NCBI GenBank assembly: GCA_034766995.1
Contig: CM068320.1
Location: 9,848,501 to 9,912,500 of the forward strand
Direction: 5' to 3'
Length of the DNA stretch: 64,000 nt
Source of the DNA: Acanthacorydalis orientalis
Lineage: Eukaryota > Arthropoda > Insecta > Megaloptera > Corydalidae
The translations under genes were made by a program, and so were the position numbers. Below the pieces are notes generated by a model that saw nothing but the letters and a program-made list of their open reading frames with translations, did not search any database and had not been told where the DNA came from. Within the stretch, counting starts at the first letter, position 1, and each line of letters starts with the position of its first letter. Below are positions 15,235-26,864 of the stretch, one piece after another.

Positions 15235-16373
15235 CAGTCAAGCCTCATTTTATGCGGTAGATACGTTCTACAGAAAACAGCAAATAAAAAAATCCCACAA
15301 AAAAAGGTATTACTTACATTGAAAAATTAGAGATACGTTTCATAATTTTCTAAAACCGTATAAAACCAAAGTAATGATTTAAAATACACCCAAAATCGCA
15401 AAAAGTTTATGAAAATTCAAGAAAATAAGAATGCCTAAAAACCTCCATCGAAAATCTGAAAGAAATTGATATAAAACTTAAAATAAGTTTGTTTAAGAAC
15501 TTTATTCATTAAATTTTATTGAAAGGGAACAATTCTTTTTACATTTTTTCATCAGAATTATCGTCACTATCTGACAATGTTTGGCACCATTTCTAAATTG
15601 GTGCGAAATCACTTTCATCACTAGAAGAGATAGTCAGTGCATTATACTTGCATAGTAAAGACAATGATTTTTTACAAACAGAATTGGCGTCAACTTCACC
15701 CTCGTTTTATGTTGATTTTTTTCTTTCTGACAATGTAATCAGTGATTAAATTTTGCCATAATGATTTTACTAATTTTTTATGCAGTTTGCGATATTCAGA
15801 CATACAATTATTCAGCTCACGTTGGAATTTGAAGATTCGTTCTAAATTTGTGTCATAAACAAGAAAATAATTTCCCCATTTACTGCAAAGTTCAAGACCT
15901 TCTCGAATTATATTTGCAGTGAGGGGGATAGGTTTTCTTCCGCTTAACTATCGTTTTTTGGATTTTCAACGTCATCTAAAGTTATACCAATAATATCATC
16001 GTTACTGAAGGCATTGTCCCCAAGCAATTCGTCGACATCATTCTGGCTAAGGGTACCAAACCATCTCCACCAATTACATGTGCCAAAGTAATGATTTCAG
16101 TAGATAATGCCGGTGTTTGAATGGATGCACTGTTCGCAACACATCCAGGCCAGGTATGTGGTCTTATTTCAGTAATAGTAGATAGAACATGATTTAAACA
16201 ATCGAAAATAGAAAATTTTTAAATTAAAAAATATAAATTTTAAAAACATAATTTAAATTTATTTTTTTTTAAACAACATGCAGCTTATATATGTATATAC
16301 AACGGGGAAACCCCGAATTTGCATGAAATATGCACCAAATAATTTCAAATCCGCATAAAAACAGACTCGACTG
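15235..16373 (-). mobile_element. Tigger/pogo-like DNA transposon remnant (1139 bp)
   Basis: The left end begins CAGTCAAGCCTCATTTTATG and the right end, read inward, CAGTCGAGTCTGTTTTTATG. They form inverted repeats of about 23 bp ending in GCGG, with a few mismatches. TA duplications lie at 15233-15234 and 16374-16375. TA duplications with CAGT-type ends fit the pogo/Tigger branch. The interior carries decayed minus-strand transposase C-terminus (separate entry) but not the catalytic DDE core, so the copy is internally deleted as well as mutated. Confidence 0.85.
15700..16170 (-). pseudogene. Tigger-like transposase C-terminal remnant
   Basis: Minus-strand frames give NDVDELLGDNAFSNDD, then at about 15770-15930 IIREGLELCSKWGNYF followed by LERIFKFQRELNNCMSEYRK. 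The ER...KFQREL...YR pattern is the usual C-terminal region of Tigger-type transposases. Stops and shifts separate the blocks. The N-terminal DNA-binding and central DDE domains are not present in the remaining space. Confidence 0.7.
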
Positions 16374-16859
16374 TACTGTACAACTGAAAATTATAAAAGC
16401 ACAGTAGAATTAACAGAAGAACCTCTATTGAGAATTAATAGCATGCGTCAGACTCTTATTTGAAAAAATTACACTAAAGGTAAGTAAATTTTTAATAAAG
16501 AACATTGCGAGATAGTGGATCAATATTTCCTATAAATATTTAAAAAAAAAAAAAAAACAGTAGAGTTTCCGTCAAATAATTTATTATTGTTTTCAAACCA
16601 ATGCAATCGTCAGCTAGAGATTAATTTGATTTTAAATTAATTTTCGAATATACTAATTATACAGCAATTCATTAATACAACTGTCCGATGATTTAAATAT
16701 ATTATTTTAATTACGTTAATTCACTTATATTGTTTTTGTATGTTAAAAATAATATTTTATATTGCATTATTATAAATTACTCTATGGGAACTTCATTTTT
16801 TAATGACTGGAAGATTGTTGATTTTTATATACAAATACACATACGCATACCACATACAC

Positions 16860-16871
<12 letters not shown>

Positions 16872-16892
<21 letters not shown>

Positions 16893-16908
16893 ATTTAATG
16901 TCAATATG

Positions 16909-16958
<50 letters not shown>
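16872..16958. repeat. (TA)n microsatellite, two blocks
   Basis: Two TA runs separated by about 20 bp. Confidence 0.95.
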
Positions 16959-16962
<4 letters not shown>

Positions 16963-18078
16963 CGCGCACTCGCGAAGAATATACACATAATCCCTGCAAA
17001 ACAGTTTATTACACTTTTGTATATTTTGTTACATTTACATAATAATTACAGAAATAATACTTGATAACACTAATAAGAATTGTAATTATCTCTACGAACA
17101 TTAAATAAAGTTTAATAAATTAAACTTTAACAACGCGGAAAAATACATTTAAACAAGAAGATAAATAAAAACATAGTCAAATTATTATTTGTCACAGTGT
17201 CAGAATAATGATCTACTAGACCAACCACCTATTCATTATCAATTCAAATTGTAACAGAGGTTTTATTATTTCGCGTCAAAGATGCTAGTATTAAAAATAT
17301 GAATTTTCATTCTTAACCCTTTCGTTGCGTAGTGCGTATATATAATCAATCTGTTTTAATAACATTTATGAACGGTTATGCGCCATTTTCCACTTGGAGG
17401 TTTCCTACATTTATATACGATTACTCAGTTTTTGTTTCAAATGTATTATAGTTACTTTTTTTACCTAAAGTTTTAACATGTATTACATTTAGGTTTTATG
17501 TATTATTACTTGTATTGCTAATATATTACTTCTGAGATATTTTCAAAAAAAAATGAAAAATACTAAGAAAATACTATACACTTGTTGAAACAGAAAACAA
17601 ACACCATATTAAAAAGATATATAAATTATTATGTGTAAAAATATAGAGTACCATGTTTTTAACAGTACCCTGATTGCACTTCTCACAAAAAAAGTATATT
17701 TAATTGTTTAAAAAATAATCACTTACTACAATTTTTTACAATAATATAGTTTTATATTATGAATACAAATATTTGTTACGAAAATACTTTAATAATCATT
17801 TCATAAATAAGGTTAATTTTGTTACTATAGAATTTATGTTATCTTATATTGATTGACTATTTTCAATTAACTTCAAAAATATTAAAAGCATACGATATAT
17901 TTAATCTAAAATACTTTTATTTTTAATAATTTTATACTTAATTTATAAAATAATCACATAAATTGAAGAAAAAATACATTTATTACAGAATTATAAACAA
18001 TGGCATAACATGAAATCTATTGATTTAATTTAGATATAAAATGATTACATTGTGTAATAAAAAATTGTATCGTGAATA

Positions 18079-18079
<1 letters not shown>

Positions 18080-18121
<42 letters not shown>
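18080..18121. repeat. (TA)n microsatellite
   Basis: TA run followed by a GAGAGA tract. Confidence 0.96.
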
Positions 18122-18124
<3 letters not shown>

Positions 18125-18239
18125 AGCGAGAGAGAGAAATAAAAAGAGAAAGAACAGATGTTTTCCGTAATGCACTGGTTGACATCCGCCGTGTTAGGAT
18201 TAACAGATGGATTCTTGTGTGTGTGGGTCACATTATGGC

Positions 18240-18420
18240 AGGCTTGTAATACTTTCCTGTATTCTTACTTCTTTGTCTTTATTATATCTATTTATTAGTT
18301 TCATTCTTTTTACACCTTTCTATAGTTTTTAGCTCCCTATCAATAATTTGTGTTATCCATTTCTTGTCTTTTCTTTTTGAATTTTATTTCCAGTATTTCT
18401 TTTTCAATTTAAAATATTTT
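18240..18420 (-). mobile_element. RTE-like 3' end remnant (copy B, heavily decayed)
   Basis: Minus-strand frames around 18270-18400 give WITQIIDRELKTIERCKKNE followed by TNK. This fits the WTxxIIDWxPRxxKRxxxRPMNRW pattern of the better-preserved copies at 12.5 and 62.4 kb, with no intact frame. At nucleotide level the words CCCTATCAATAATTT match the equivalent place in copies A and C. Borders are uncertain. Confidence 0.45.
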
Positions 18421-18469
18421 TATTATGTTTATAACTATTTATTTTTAATTCAAAATACGAATTAATTTT

Positions 18470-18597
18470 TCATCCCATGAACTATCTCAACATTTTTCCA
18501 ATCAAAAATATTCAATAATTTATTACTGATTATTTTCGATTGTCGTTTATATGCATTTCGATGATAAAGCCATCATTCTCAGAGCGTCGAGGTACAA
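18470..18597 (-). repeat. dispersed repeat, copy 2
   Basis: The reverse complement aligns by eye with 6800-6925 over roughly 125 bp. It lies between an RTE-like remnant and the TTAA-flanked MITE. Confidence 0.75.
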
Positions 18598-18691
18598 ATA
18601 AAAGCTGATACTTGTTTTTATATCTGCTCTATTCTTCTTGTACATTTTCTTGCTACTTCTAACATATCTACTTTTATATTATCTGTGCTGT

Positions 18692-18938
18692 TTAACACGT
18701 TCGTGTACAAGACAGATACAGCCGTCGATAACCAAATGTCGTTTGGGGATAAGACGGCTGTAGCCGTCTTATCCCCAAACGACATTTGGTCTTGCTAAAT
18801 TGATTTTTTATGCTTAATTGATTTAACAATTGATATAAAAAAATATCTACAGGTTTTGAAATGTTATCTAGTTTCGTGAAACACTTGTGAGTTTCTACAC
18901 ACGACTTCAATCTAATAAAGTGTCCGCGAACGTGTTAA
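18692..18938. mobile_element. TTAA-flanked MITE (piggyBac-type target) with internal hairpin
   Basis: TTAA sits at both ends (18692-18695, 18935-18938). Just inside, the left end reads CACGTTCGTGTACA and the right end, read inward, CACGTTCGCGGACA: 12 of 14 positions match. TTAA duplication is the hallmark of piggyBac-type insertion. The 239-bp body has no transposase, so it would need one supplied elsewhere. It carries a perfect 29-bp inverted repeat (separate entry). The short minus-strand ORF through it has no family resemblance. Confidence 0.75.
18731..18790. repeat. perfect 29-bp inverted repeat, 2-base spacer
   Basis: Arms 18731-18759 and 18762-18790 are exactly complementary around GT. 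They start ACCAAATGTCGTTTGGGGAT on the plus strand. This is much more GC-rich than the surroundings and lies inside the TTAA-flanked MITE. Confidence 0.97.
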
Positions 18939-19012
18939 TGGCACTGAATTCCTTTACCATTCAGATTCGTATTTTAATTCCATAAATAAAGAATATTTTT
19001 ATATTCAAAATA

Positions 19013-19115
<103 letters not shown>

Positions 19116-20570
19116 TATGGAGATCTAAAAATTATTTCACGTAGCAATTTTAAGAATGTATGTATTAATTAACACACAACACACATGTGTGAATAATTCG
19201 ACAAAAAAATGAATAAATTATTCACTTTTTCAAGAGCTATTACTTTACTGTTATTACTACTAGTTTTAACTCATTTATTTTAAATGTTTAATTTCAAAGA
19301 TAAAGTATTTTCAGTCAATATTGCTCATTGGTACCTACAACCATTTAATAAAATCATTAATCCAATGATTAATGTGCTAGTTATATGACATTATACGCTT
19401 ACAGAATGCACATTGTTCGTTTCGCAACATTTGAATCACTAATTTTTTTATTCAAAAAATCTGAGAGAGTTAAACAGATGGTAATTCAATGACGAGAGAT
19501 GTAGGCGAATACAGCAGATGAGGTGAAATTTTAGAACCGGTAACTTAGCACATGTGGTCGGATATTATTACATCGAAGAAAAATGTCTTTAATATTTTTA
19601 TAAATGACTTTTTTTGGATCATTTGTACGGTATTGAAAATTATTTATAACGAAAAACTTAAATAAAAACAGTGTTATGTATTAACAACTTAAAGCAAATA
19701 AATAATTAAAGTTTTTGTTAAACTGCATTGTTACTATTATTGATTACATCCATTTTTTGATGTGGATCAACTAAATAAATTTATACTCTATTTTTTAAAT
19801 GACACTCCTTAAAAATTTTACCATTTTGTAACAACCATCGTTAAATGAAACACGTGTTTTTAAGCAAATTAAATTCGCGAAAAAAACAATATTTACATCT
19901 GCATTTATTCAAATATTATCTTTTTTCTAAAGAAAATTCGTGTAACTACTTGTGCTATTATTATAATTACTTAACTTGAAGTAAATGCAACAATAACATT
20001 GTATTAGTATTTATCATATTTAGTAAACCATCTATTATTTAGAAGATTTACAAAATTTGTATATTTTATATAATTAAATCAAATAATAAATTGAAAAACC
20101 GTATCTGAAAGCTTTGATAATATATCTAAACATTTTTTTTAAATATATTTCTTGGTTTCTTGAAATAAAAATGGTTAAGTGTAGGTCGATATTTTTCTAA
20201 TTAAAATTTGTACTCTTCCATCTTAGGTTTCAATTACATTAGCACTATATTCAGCGAAATTAACGATCGAGCGAGTTTGACGAACCAAAGTAGTAAGGGT
20301 AGCCATATATTTCAAACGATCGAACATCTCCGACTAATGACATCTGTATATCAATTTAATCGAATAACCACATTCATACATTTCATCATTTTTCAGAGTT
20401 AATTGAACAGTTTCCTTTTCAACTGACATAAAATAATCTGTATTTTTTTCGCTATCAGATTTTACAATTTATCAAAACGTGTACATAAATAATTAGATTG
20501 GAATTTATAATTGCAGAGAAAAAGTTTATCTATTAAAAAAAAATACTAAATAATTAAATTACTGCACATG

Positions 20571-20575
<5 letters not shown>

Positions 20576-20619
<44 letters not shown>
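20576..20619. repeat. (TA)n microsatellite
   Basis: TA run of about 44 bp. Confidence 0.97.
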
Positions 20620-20621
<2 letters not shown>

Positions 20622-21051
20622 AATACGAATGTGAATAATAAATCAAATCAAATCTAATACGAATGTGAGTAATAAACGATACTAATATGAATTAAATTAT
20701 TAAATATTATTAATTATTTGAAAAAAATCAAAATGAACGATTTAATTTGATAATTATTAAGTCTTATTCAAATATTGATCAAATTATTTAAAACTAAGTT
20801 ATCGATATCAATGATAAATTAAAAATATTGTTTACATAATATCAAAATAATGTCAGACAGAATATATGAATGTAATTAAGTATCTGTAAACGATTACATT
20901 TAATTTTACCTCATGTAGGTTAAACACATTTGTTTCGAAAAATTTTAATATGGATCAAATATTGAACAAAAATCTAAAAATACTATTCTTTATATGAAAA
21001 AAATACTCATTTTTTTGTTGTATAATAAATATATAGGACACTTAAAATATT

Positions 21052-21171
<120 letters not shown>

Positions 21172-21479
21172 CTTTGATATTTAAGACATTTGATAATTTG
21201 TAATCCATATATTTTCATTTAAAACTGTGCAATAATAAAATATAATTCAATAATGCAAATTAAAAATATTGGCATCTTAATTCATCTACATGTAATTTCA
21301 CGTCTAGAGTTAATATTAAAAATCCGTAATACCTAGATTATTTACATTTGGATTGCAAAATTACAGATAAAACAATCCTGATTTAAATACAAATCACGAA
21401 ATTACAAGGTTACTTCATCATAAATCAACACTATCTCATCAAATCAATTCTATAACGTCAACTCTATAGTAAACATAAT

Positions 21480-21740
21480 CCGTGACTGAAGATGAACGGA
21501 AATCGAGCCATTCCACAAATAACTGAACAAAAAAACACATGACAAAGAGATACACACAAATCCAGCCATTTTCACTTGACTATCAGGTCACATAACTATT
21601 TGTGTTCAAGTGAGAACGACGGTGCACAGAAAGGGCCCTAACTTTGTCCGGATGAGAAAAGGCGTCGGTGAACACTCGACACTCAGAACGTGTCTTGCAT
21701 GCAACTCATATAATCATTCCATAATCGTTTGTAACGTACA
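21480..21740. other. unexplained GC-richer patch
   Basis: A block of mixed composition in TA-rich surroundings. It contains ACTCGACACTCAGAA (about 21674-21688), also found at 24600-24614 in another GC-richer patch, each followed within about 30 bp by GCATGCA. No coding family recognised. Confidence 0.35.
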
Positions 21741-21756
21741 TGCATACATAAACGTG

Positions 21757-21787
<31 letters not shown>

Positions 21788-22066
21788 GCATGTGTGCGTG
21801 CGTGTGTATGAAAATAAATAAAATATGTACCTGTGTGTGTATGCACATTTGCATGTGAGTAGCAAATAATTGCTATTATGCACATTATTATTATGATGAA
21901 AAATATAATTAATATAAAAAAGCCATTTTATGTTTATATATATATATATATACGTGTTTATTAAGTACTACTCTAAAAAATAATATACACGTACCAAAAT
22001 TAATAAATAAATTCAACAGATTTTTTAAAAAATACATGGTTATCCTGACAATACGAATATTAGTAT

Positions 22067-22073
<7 letters not shown>

Positions 22074-22146
<73 letters not shown>
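22074..22146. repeat. (TA)n microsatellite
   Basis: TA run with ACATA interruptions; a related shorter run sits at about 21758-21782. Confidence 0.95.
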
Positions 22147-22885
22147 AAGTTAATGTATACAATGACATTTTCGAGTTATTTAAAAATAGCATCAAGATAT
22201 TTGTAATTGCTTTCATACTTGGACATGGTCATTTTATTAATATAATAATTGTCAAAGGGTCTAATTTCGACAAAAAATGTGATTTTAACAATTCAACTAA
22301 AGAGTAACATTTACTGATTCTCTCTTCAAATTATTTTTGAGGGGTTTCATTGAAGAGAGATATTATATCAAAATGCAGGAATCTAATTATTTCCGAAAAT
22401 AAAACCTCAATGAAAATCTGACAATTTTTCATATTTTTCTTATTTACTTTTTTAAGTGTTCATTATTTTCTTGAAAAGAATGAAAAAAAAATGTTAGATT
22501 AAATTACAAGTAGAATCTCATTCTGAACACAAAATAATTTGAATATTATAAATCAGACTTGGGAATTTTTCTTTTTTACTTTTCTATTCAATTAAAATTT
22601 TACTTTCCTGATCAGTTTATTTACGATAACACATACTGGTTTTCTTTGAATTCATTTAGCATCACTCAACTTTCTAACATAACAACGATATTATAGGTGC
22701 GACAGTGTACAAAACCGATTCCATTAAAGACAAATATTTCATTACGAGTATATTGTTTTATAAGCGAGACGAATAATACAAATTTCGATTCAAATATATA
22801 ATACACAGATCAATAGTTAGCATATTAACTATTTTATGACAATTGCCTGTATGTAATACAGAATTAATGTAAATATATGACTATA

Positions 22886-24174
22886 CGAGGGTGGTCCCAG
22901 AAGTACCCGGCCTGACCTAGAGATGGCGGTAGTTGTTTAAAAATTTCACTGTATTAGAAAGTACACAATTTATAAAGCATATGTTTCAAGTTTGAGGACG
23001 CCACGTTGTTTAGTATTTGTTTGGCAGCCATCAATAGTGAACGTTTTCAGTGAATTTGTAAAAATGGAGAAAATTGGTTATCGTTACGTGATACAATACT
23101 TTTATTTGAAACGCCTCAGCCCAACCAATATAAAAGCTGAACTGGATTCTACTCTGGGTGAGTCTGCTCCTTCGTTTACAACGGTGAAATATTGGGCAGC
23201 AGAGTTTAAACGAGGCCGTACGAGCTGCCAAGACGAGCATCGCAGTGGTCGACCAAATGAGGTGACGACTCCAGAAATGGTGAAGAAAATCCACAAAGCG
23301 GTACTGGATGATCGTCGACTGAAAGTGCGCGAGCTAGCAGACATAGTAGGCATTTCAAAAAGTGCGGTACATCGCATATTATCTGAAAATTTGGACATGA
23401 GAAAGCTGTGTGCAAGATGGGTGCCGCGTTTGCTCACACTCGAGCAAAAACAGTGTCGTGAAGTTTTTTCAATTGAGTGCTTAGCGAAGTTTCACAGCAA
23501 CAAAGCAGAATTTTTGCGCCGTTTCATAACCATGGATGAAACATGGGTCCATCACTGCACACCCGAGACAAAAGAACAATCAAAACAATGGACTGAAAAG
23601 GGAGAACCGGCTCCAAAGAAGGCGAAGACCGTTTCATCTGCAGGCAAGGTCATGGCGTCGGTGTTTTGGGATGCGCGTGGGATAATTTTCATTGACTATC
23701 TTGAAAAAAAAACTATCAACGGCGAGTATTATGCGAACTTATTGCAACGTTTGAGCGAAAAAATCAAGCAAAAACGGCCGCATTTGGCTAAGAAGAAAGT
23801 GTTGTTTCATGAAGACAATGCACCAGCTCACAAATCCGTTATTGCAATGGCCAAAATTGATGAATTAAAGTTTGAATTGATACCTCATGCACTTTATTCG
23901 CCAGATTTAGTCCCCTCGGATTATTTTCTGTTCCCAAACTTGAAAAAATGGCTCAGTGGTCAAAGATTTCCCAACGATGAAGAAGTGATGTCGGCAGTTA
24001 ATGGGTATTTTGAGGAGCAAGACAGTTCTTATTATAAAAAGGGTATCGAACTTATTGAACATCGCTGGGAAAAGTGTATAGTGCTGAAAGGAGATTATGT
24101 TGAAAAATAAATATATTTTTTCCCAAAATTTTTGTGTTTTCTTTGTTGGGTCGGGTACTTCTGGGACCACCCTC

Positions 24175-24175
<1 letters not shown>
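22886..24175 (+). mobile_element. complete mariner element, irritans-type (1290 bp)
   Basis: The left end begins CGAGGGTGGTCCCAGAAGTA and the right end, read inward, starts with the same 20 bases and continues to 24 identical bases. TA duplications lie at 22884-22885 and 24176-24177; on the right the TA runs straight into a 290-bp (TA)n tract. One long uninterrupted transposase gene fills the interior with short untranslated leaders. Length, ends, target site and open gene are all as expected for a full-length mariner, so this copy looks recently inserted. Confidence 0.95.
23064..24110 (+). CDS. mariner transposase, irritans-type, apparently intact (348 aa)
   Basis: A cut-and-paste transposase acting in the nucleus on its own terminal repeats. 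I chose the Met at 23064 ([14 protein letters not shown]) because family members start MEKxE(F/Y)R here; the frame is open further upstream but that extension resembles nothing. Residues 1-115 are the two helix-turn-helix DNA-binding region. [14 protein letters not shown] at about 113-126 is the conserved linker. The catalytic DD34D triad is complete: Asp158 in TMDETW, Asp251 in HEDNAPAH and Asp286 in PSDYFLF, with YSPDL between. The C-terminus [16 protein letters not shown] is full. Length equals that of Himar1-type proteins. There is no stop, frameshift or intron. HEDNAP instead of the usual HQDNAP is the one visible deviation near the active site; activity is not proven. Confidence 0.95.
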   Translation: MEKIGYRYVIQYFYLKRLSPTNIKAELDSTLGESAPSFTTVKYWAAEFKRGRTSCQDEHRSGRPNEVTTPEMVKKIHKAVLDDRRLKVRELADIVGISKSAVHRILSENLDMRKLCARWVPRLLTLEQKQCREVFSIECLAKFHSNKAEFLRRFITMDETWVHHCTPETKEQSKQWTEKGEPAPKKAKTVSSAGKVMASVFWDARGIIFIDYLEKKTINGEYYANLLQRLSEKIKQKRPHLAKKKVLFHEDNAPAHKSVIAMAKIDELKFELIPHALYSPDLVPSDYFLFPNLKKWLSGQRFPNDEEVMSAVNGYFEEQDSSYYKKGIELIEHRWEKCIVLKGDYVEK

Positions 24176-24241
<66 letters not shown>

Positions 24242-24245
24242 CATA

Positions 24246-24287
<42 letters not shown>

Positions 24288-24350
24288 TATATACATATAT
24301 ATATTTATATACATATATATATGTATATATATATATATATCTTTATATAT

Positions 24351-24382
<32 letters not shown>

Positions 24383-24397
24383 CATATAAATATATAT

Positions 24398-24464
<67 letters not shown>
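24176..24464. repeat. long compound (TA)n tract
   Basis: About 290 bp of TA repeat with TTTATA, ACATA and CTTTATA interruptions, starting exactly at the target duplication of the intact mariner. Confidence 0.97.
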
Positions 24465-24466
<2 letters not shown>

Positions 24467-24499
24467 AAAACTTAAATAGCAGCTAAATTCTTACTAAGA

Positions 24500-24680
24500 A
24501 GAAACAATTCGTGTAACATTTATAACGTTCATACTCCCGACGTGCTAACCTAATCTCCCACGAGAGGAAGTCAATCTGCGTCACGAATCACGGATTTCGT
24601 ACTCGACACTCAGAAGAAAACACGGGCCATTAAGCGCATGCAGTACATCACAGAAACAATAAAAGCTCACGTTTAAAATA
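24500..24680. other. unexplained GC-richer patch
   Basis: Mixed-composition block between (TA)n tracts. It shares ACTCGACACTCAGAA with the patch near 21.68 kb. No coding or RNA family recognised. Confidence 0.35.
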
Positions 24681-24711
24681 ATCAAGAAATCCTTCCTGTC
24701 ATTTCACTTTC

Positions 24712-24713
<2 letters not shown>

Positions 24714-24754
<41 letters not shown>

Positions 24755-24912
24755 CAAATTTTTCGTAAATATACTTACAGCTCCCGTATAAATGTGATAA
24801 AAAAAATAATTTTCAAATTCAGATACTGATATACACTTGAACACACACTACCTAAGTTATACAATACACGTACACTTGAGTTTTCGCATTTTAATATATA
24901 TATATATATATA

Positions 24913-24976
<64 letters not shown>
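24714..24976. repeat. (TA)n microsatellites, two tracts
   Basis: TA runs at about 24714-24751 and 24894-24976, the second with TAATATA and ACATA interruptions. Confidence 0.95.
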
Positions 24977-24982
<6 letters not shown>

Positions 24983-25104
24983 TTTAAATTTCGTTAATAT
25001 TAAAGTACGGTGTGCTATATTTTAATTAAAATTTAATTAGAAAATACGATTCATAAATAACATGTCATAAATTATAAAAATTAATCATATAAATATTATT
25101 CATA

Positions 25105-26864
25105 CACTGGCGTGCAAAAAACGGGCCATTTTAATGAACCTAATTTAAACGTGACCTACCAAAGAAATTGCGTGAACAATGAGACTATTCTATGTAAAAG
25201 CACCTAAGTCGAGAAGAATTTTTAAAATTGATCGTGAATTTTTTGGAAAAATAAAGAAAAACCAACTTTTAAAATTATTACTGAAAACAGATAATTGTCA
25301 CTGGTCAAAAAAAGAATAAAAATGTGATCAAAGTGAAAGTTTCTTAATGTGGGGCATTCCTTCCTCTACTTTTGGTTACAGCTTGACATGTGAATGATTT
25401 TACATTTTTTTAAAAATTTTTTTGCGGTATGAAGTTCCGTCAACATCAAGTGCAAAGATCGCTTTTTTGAGCTCTTTAAAGAGTTTACTGGCATTATCTT
25501 GGGATTAGTGGCTTGACACTACAGCGACATTTTGGTCGACGACAGGCTACTTCTCAAAGATTGACCGTTATATCGTGTTGATGTTATTCCGCAATCGTCA
25601 CCGAAACGCGGTTGACGTCAAAAATCTTCAATGAGAGACTCAGGACGTGAATGTAAGTGGGTGGAAAATACGGTGAAGGGTCAAAGAAATTTCCTCGATG
25701 AGTCACAAACCAGCCACTGTGTCACAGCTTATCAGACTTCACCTAGTAGCCTAGTTATAGTTCCCCCGAGAGCAACTATACGTTGAATCAGTGGAGCAAT
25801 GTACTCATCACTCGTCTATTAGCGCATGGGTCTGATGGGCCCTTATCATACCTGAGCACCGAGCGTGAACGCTCATAGCTCGCGTTTCGTATATCGCTGA
25901 ATTGCCGCTGGGTAGGATGTTAACTTCTCGAAGAGGTGAAGCATTTTCGGTGACCTCCGCTGACGGAGCCGCCTTATGACGAGGAATCATCGAAGCTCCT
26001 GGTCATCCCGCGAGGGCGACCTCTTACTGATTCATGTACTCATCACTGATAAAAGTAGGATGTATTTATATGGTGACGACGGTCTTAATCACATCTATAG
26101 AAGACCGGAGGAACATTACATGCAATGTGCCATAACACAAAAGGTTTCCTATGGAGGAAGATCTGTAATATTTTGGGCGGGCTTCTCATATGAAGCAAAA
26201 ACATAGCTATTTTTTTATTGAAAACGGGTTTTTGACTGCTTTGCGGTATATCATGGAAATACGTGAAAAACACGTCGTCCCTTTCGCGGGATTCATCGGC
26301 GAAAATGTTTTATTATTGCATTATAATGTCGTCTACACGTTACCGCTTCGGTATCACGTTATATTCAAGACGTTGATGTGCAAGCTATGGCGCGGCCCGC
26401 CAAGAGCACAGACTTTAACCCGATTGAGCACAAGTGGGACGAGTTAAAAAAATATGTCAGAAGATGACAGCCCGCTTCAAGTAATATTCGGAATCTAAAA
26501 TCTACAATTCTTGAAGAACGGGACGCCATACTGCACAAAAATTAAAAAAAAATTGTGAAATAATTCAAAAATCGTTGCCAAGTTGTGATCAAAAGTAGAG
26601 AATGGAATGCCCACATTAACATTTTTAAACTTTCACTTTAATCACATTTTTATTCCTTTTTTACGAACACTTATTATATTTTTTAGTAATAATTTAAAAA
26701 ATGGATTATCCATGTTTTTTTTCAAAAAATTCAAGATCAATTTTCAAAATTCATATTTTTTTTCTCGATTGGGTTCTTTTATAGTTTCACTATCCACGCA
26801 AATTCTTTGATAGGTCACGTTGAAATTAGATTTTTTTAAATGGCCCGTTTTTTGCACATCAGTG
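25105..26864 (+). mobile_element. Tc1-like transposon with long inverted repeats (1760 bp)
   Basis: Outer ends read CACTGGCGTGCAAAAAACGG on the left and, inward from the right, CACTGATGTGCAAAAAACGG. TA duplications lie at 25103-25104 and 26865-26866. The inverted repeats continue with good similarity for about 335 bp (25105-25440 against 26521-26864), ending with the related words GCGGTATGAAGTTCCGTC and GCAGTATGGCGTCCCGTT. Long inverted repeats of this sort occur in the IR/DR class of Tc1-like elements. The interior holds a broken transposase gene. The right repeat overlaps the last codons of that gene. Confidence 0.9.
25445..26545 (+). pseudogene. Tc1-like transposase pseudogene
   Basis: The N-terminal half is not cleanly readable. 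From 25976 the core is recognisable: HVLITDKSRMYLYG (first catalytic Asp kept; the usual TDES is TDKS), YRRPEEHYMQC, SYGGRSVIFWAGF, then in a second frame HVVPFAGFIGENVLLLHYN. There the usual HDN motif has Tyr in place of the second catalytic Asp. After another shift, ARPAKSTDFNPIEHKWDELK is readable, holding the catalytic Glu of NPIEH, and ILEERDAI near the stop at about 26545. Several stops and frameshifts plus the Asp-to-Tyr change make this inactive. Confidence 0.88.

Larger units (their letters stand above)
16376..18239. other. AT-rich DNA, no gene recognised
   Basis: (TA)n tracts occur at about 16872-16958 and 18080-18121, the latter followed by GA-rich sequence. A TTAACCCTTTCGTTGCG word at 17313-17329 resembles the start of TTAA-targeting elements, but no matching right end was found. 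Confidence 0.55.

Noticed and set aside
18731..18790. microRNA precursor
   Set aside because: The arms are perfectly complementary with a 2-base spacer, unlike the loop and bulges of a microRNA; better explained as a palindrome within a MITE.
22992..23063. Extension of the intact mariner transposase frame upstream of Met 23064
   Set aside because: It begins at a non-ATG codon, resembles nothing in the family, and irritans-type proteins start at the MEK position.
23031..23437. Three antisense ORFs opposite the intact mariner gene
   Set aside because: They are shadows of the transposase codons without independent support.
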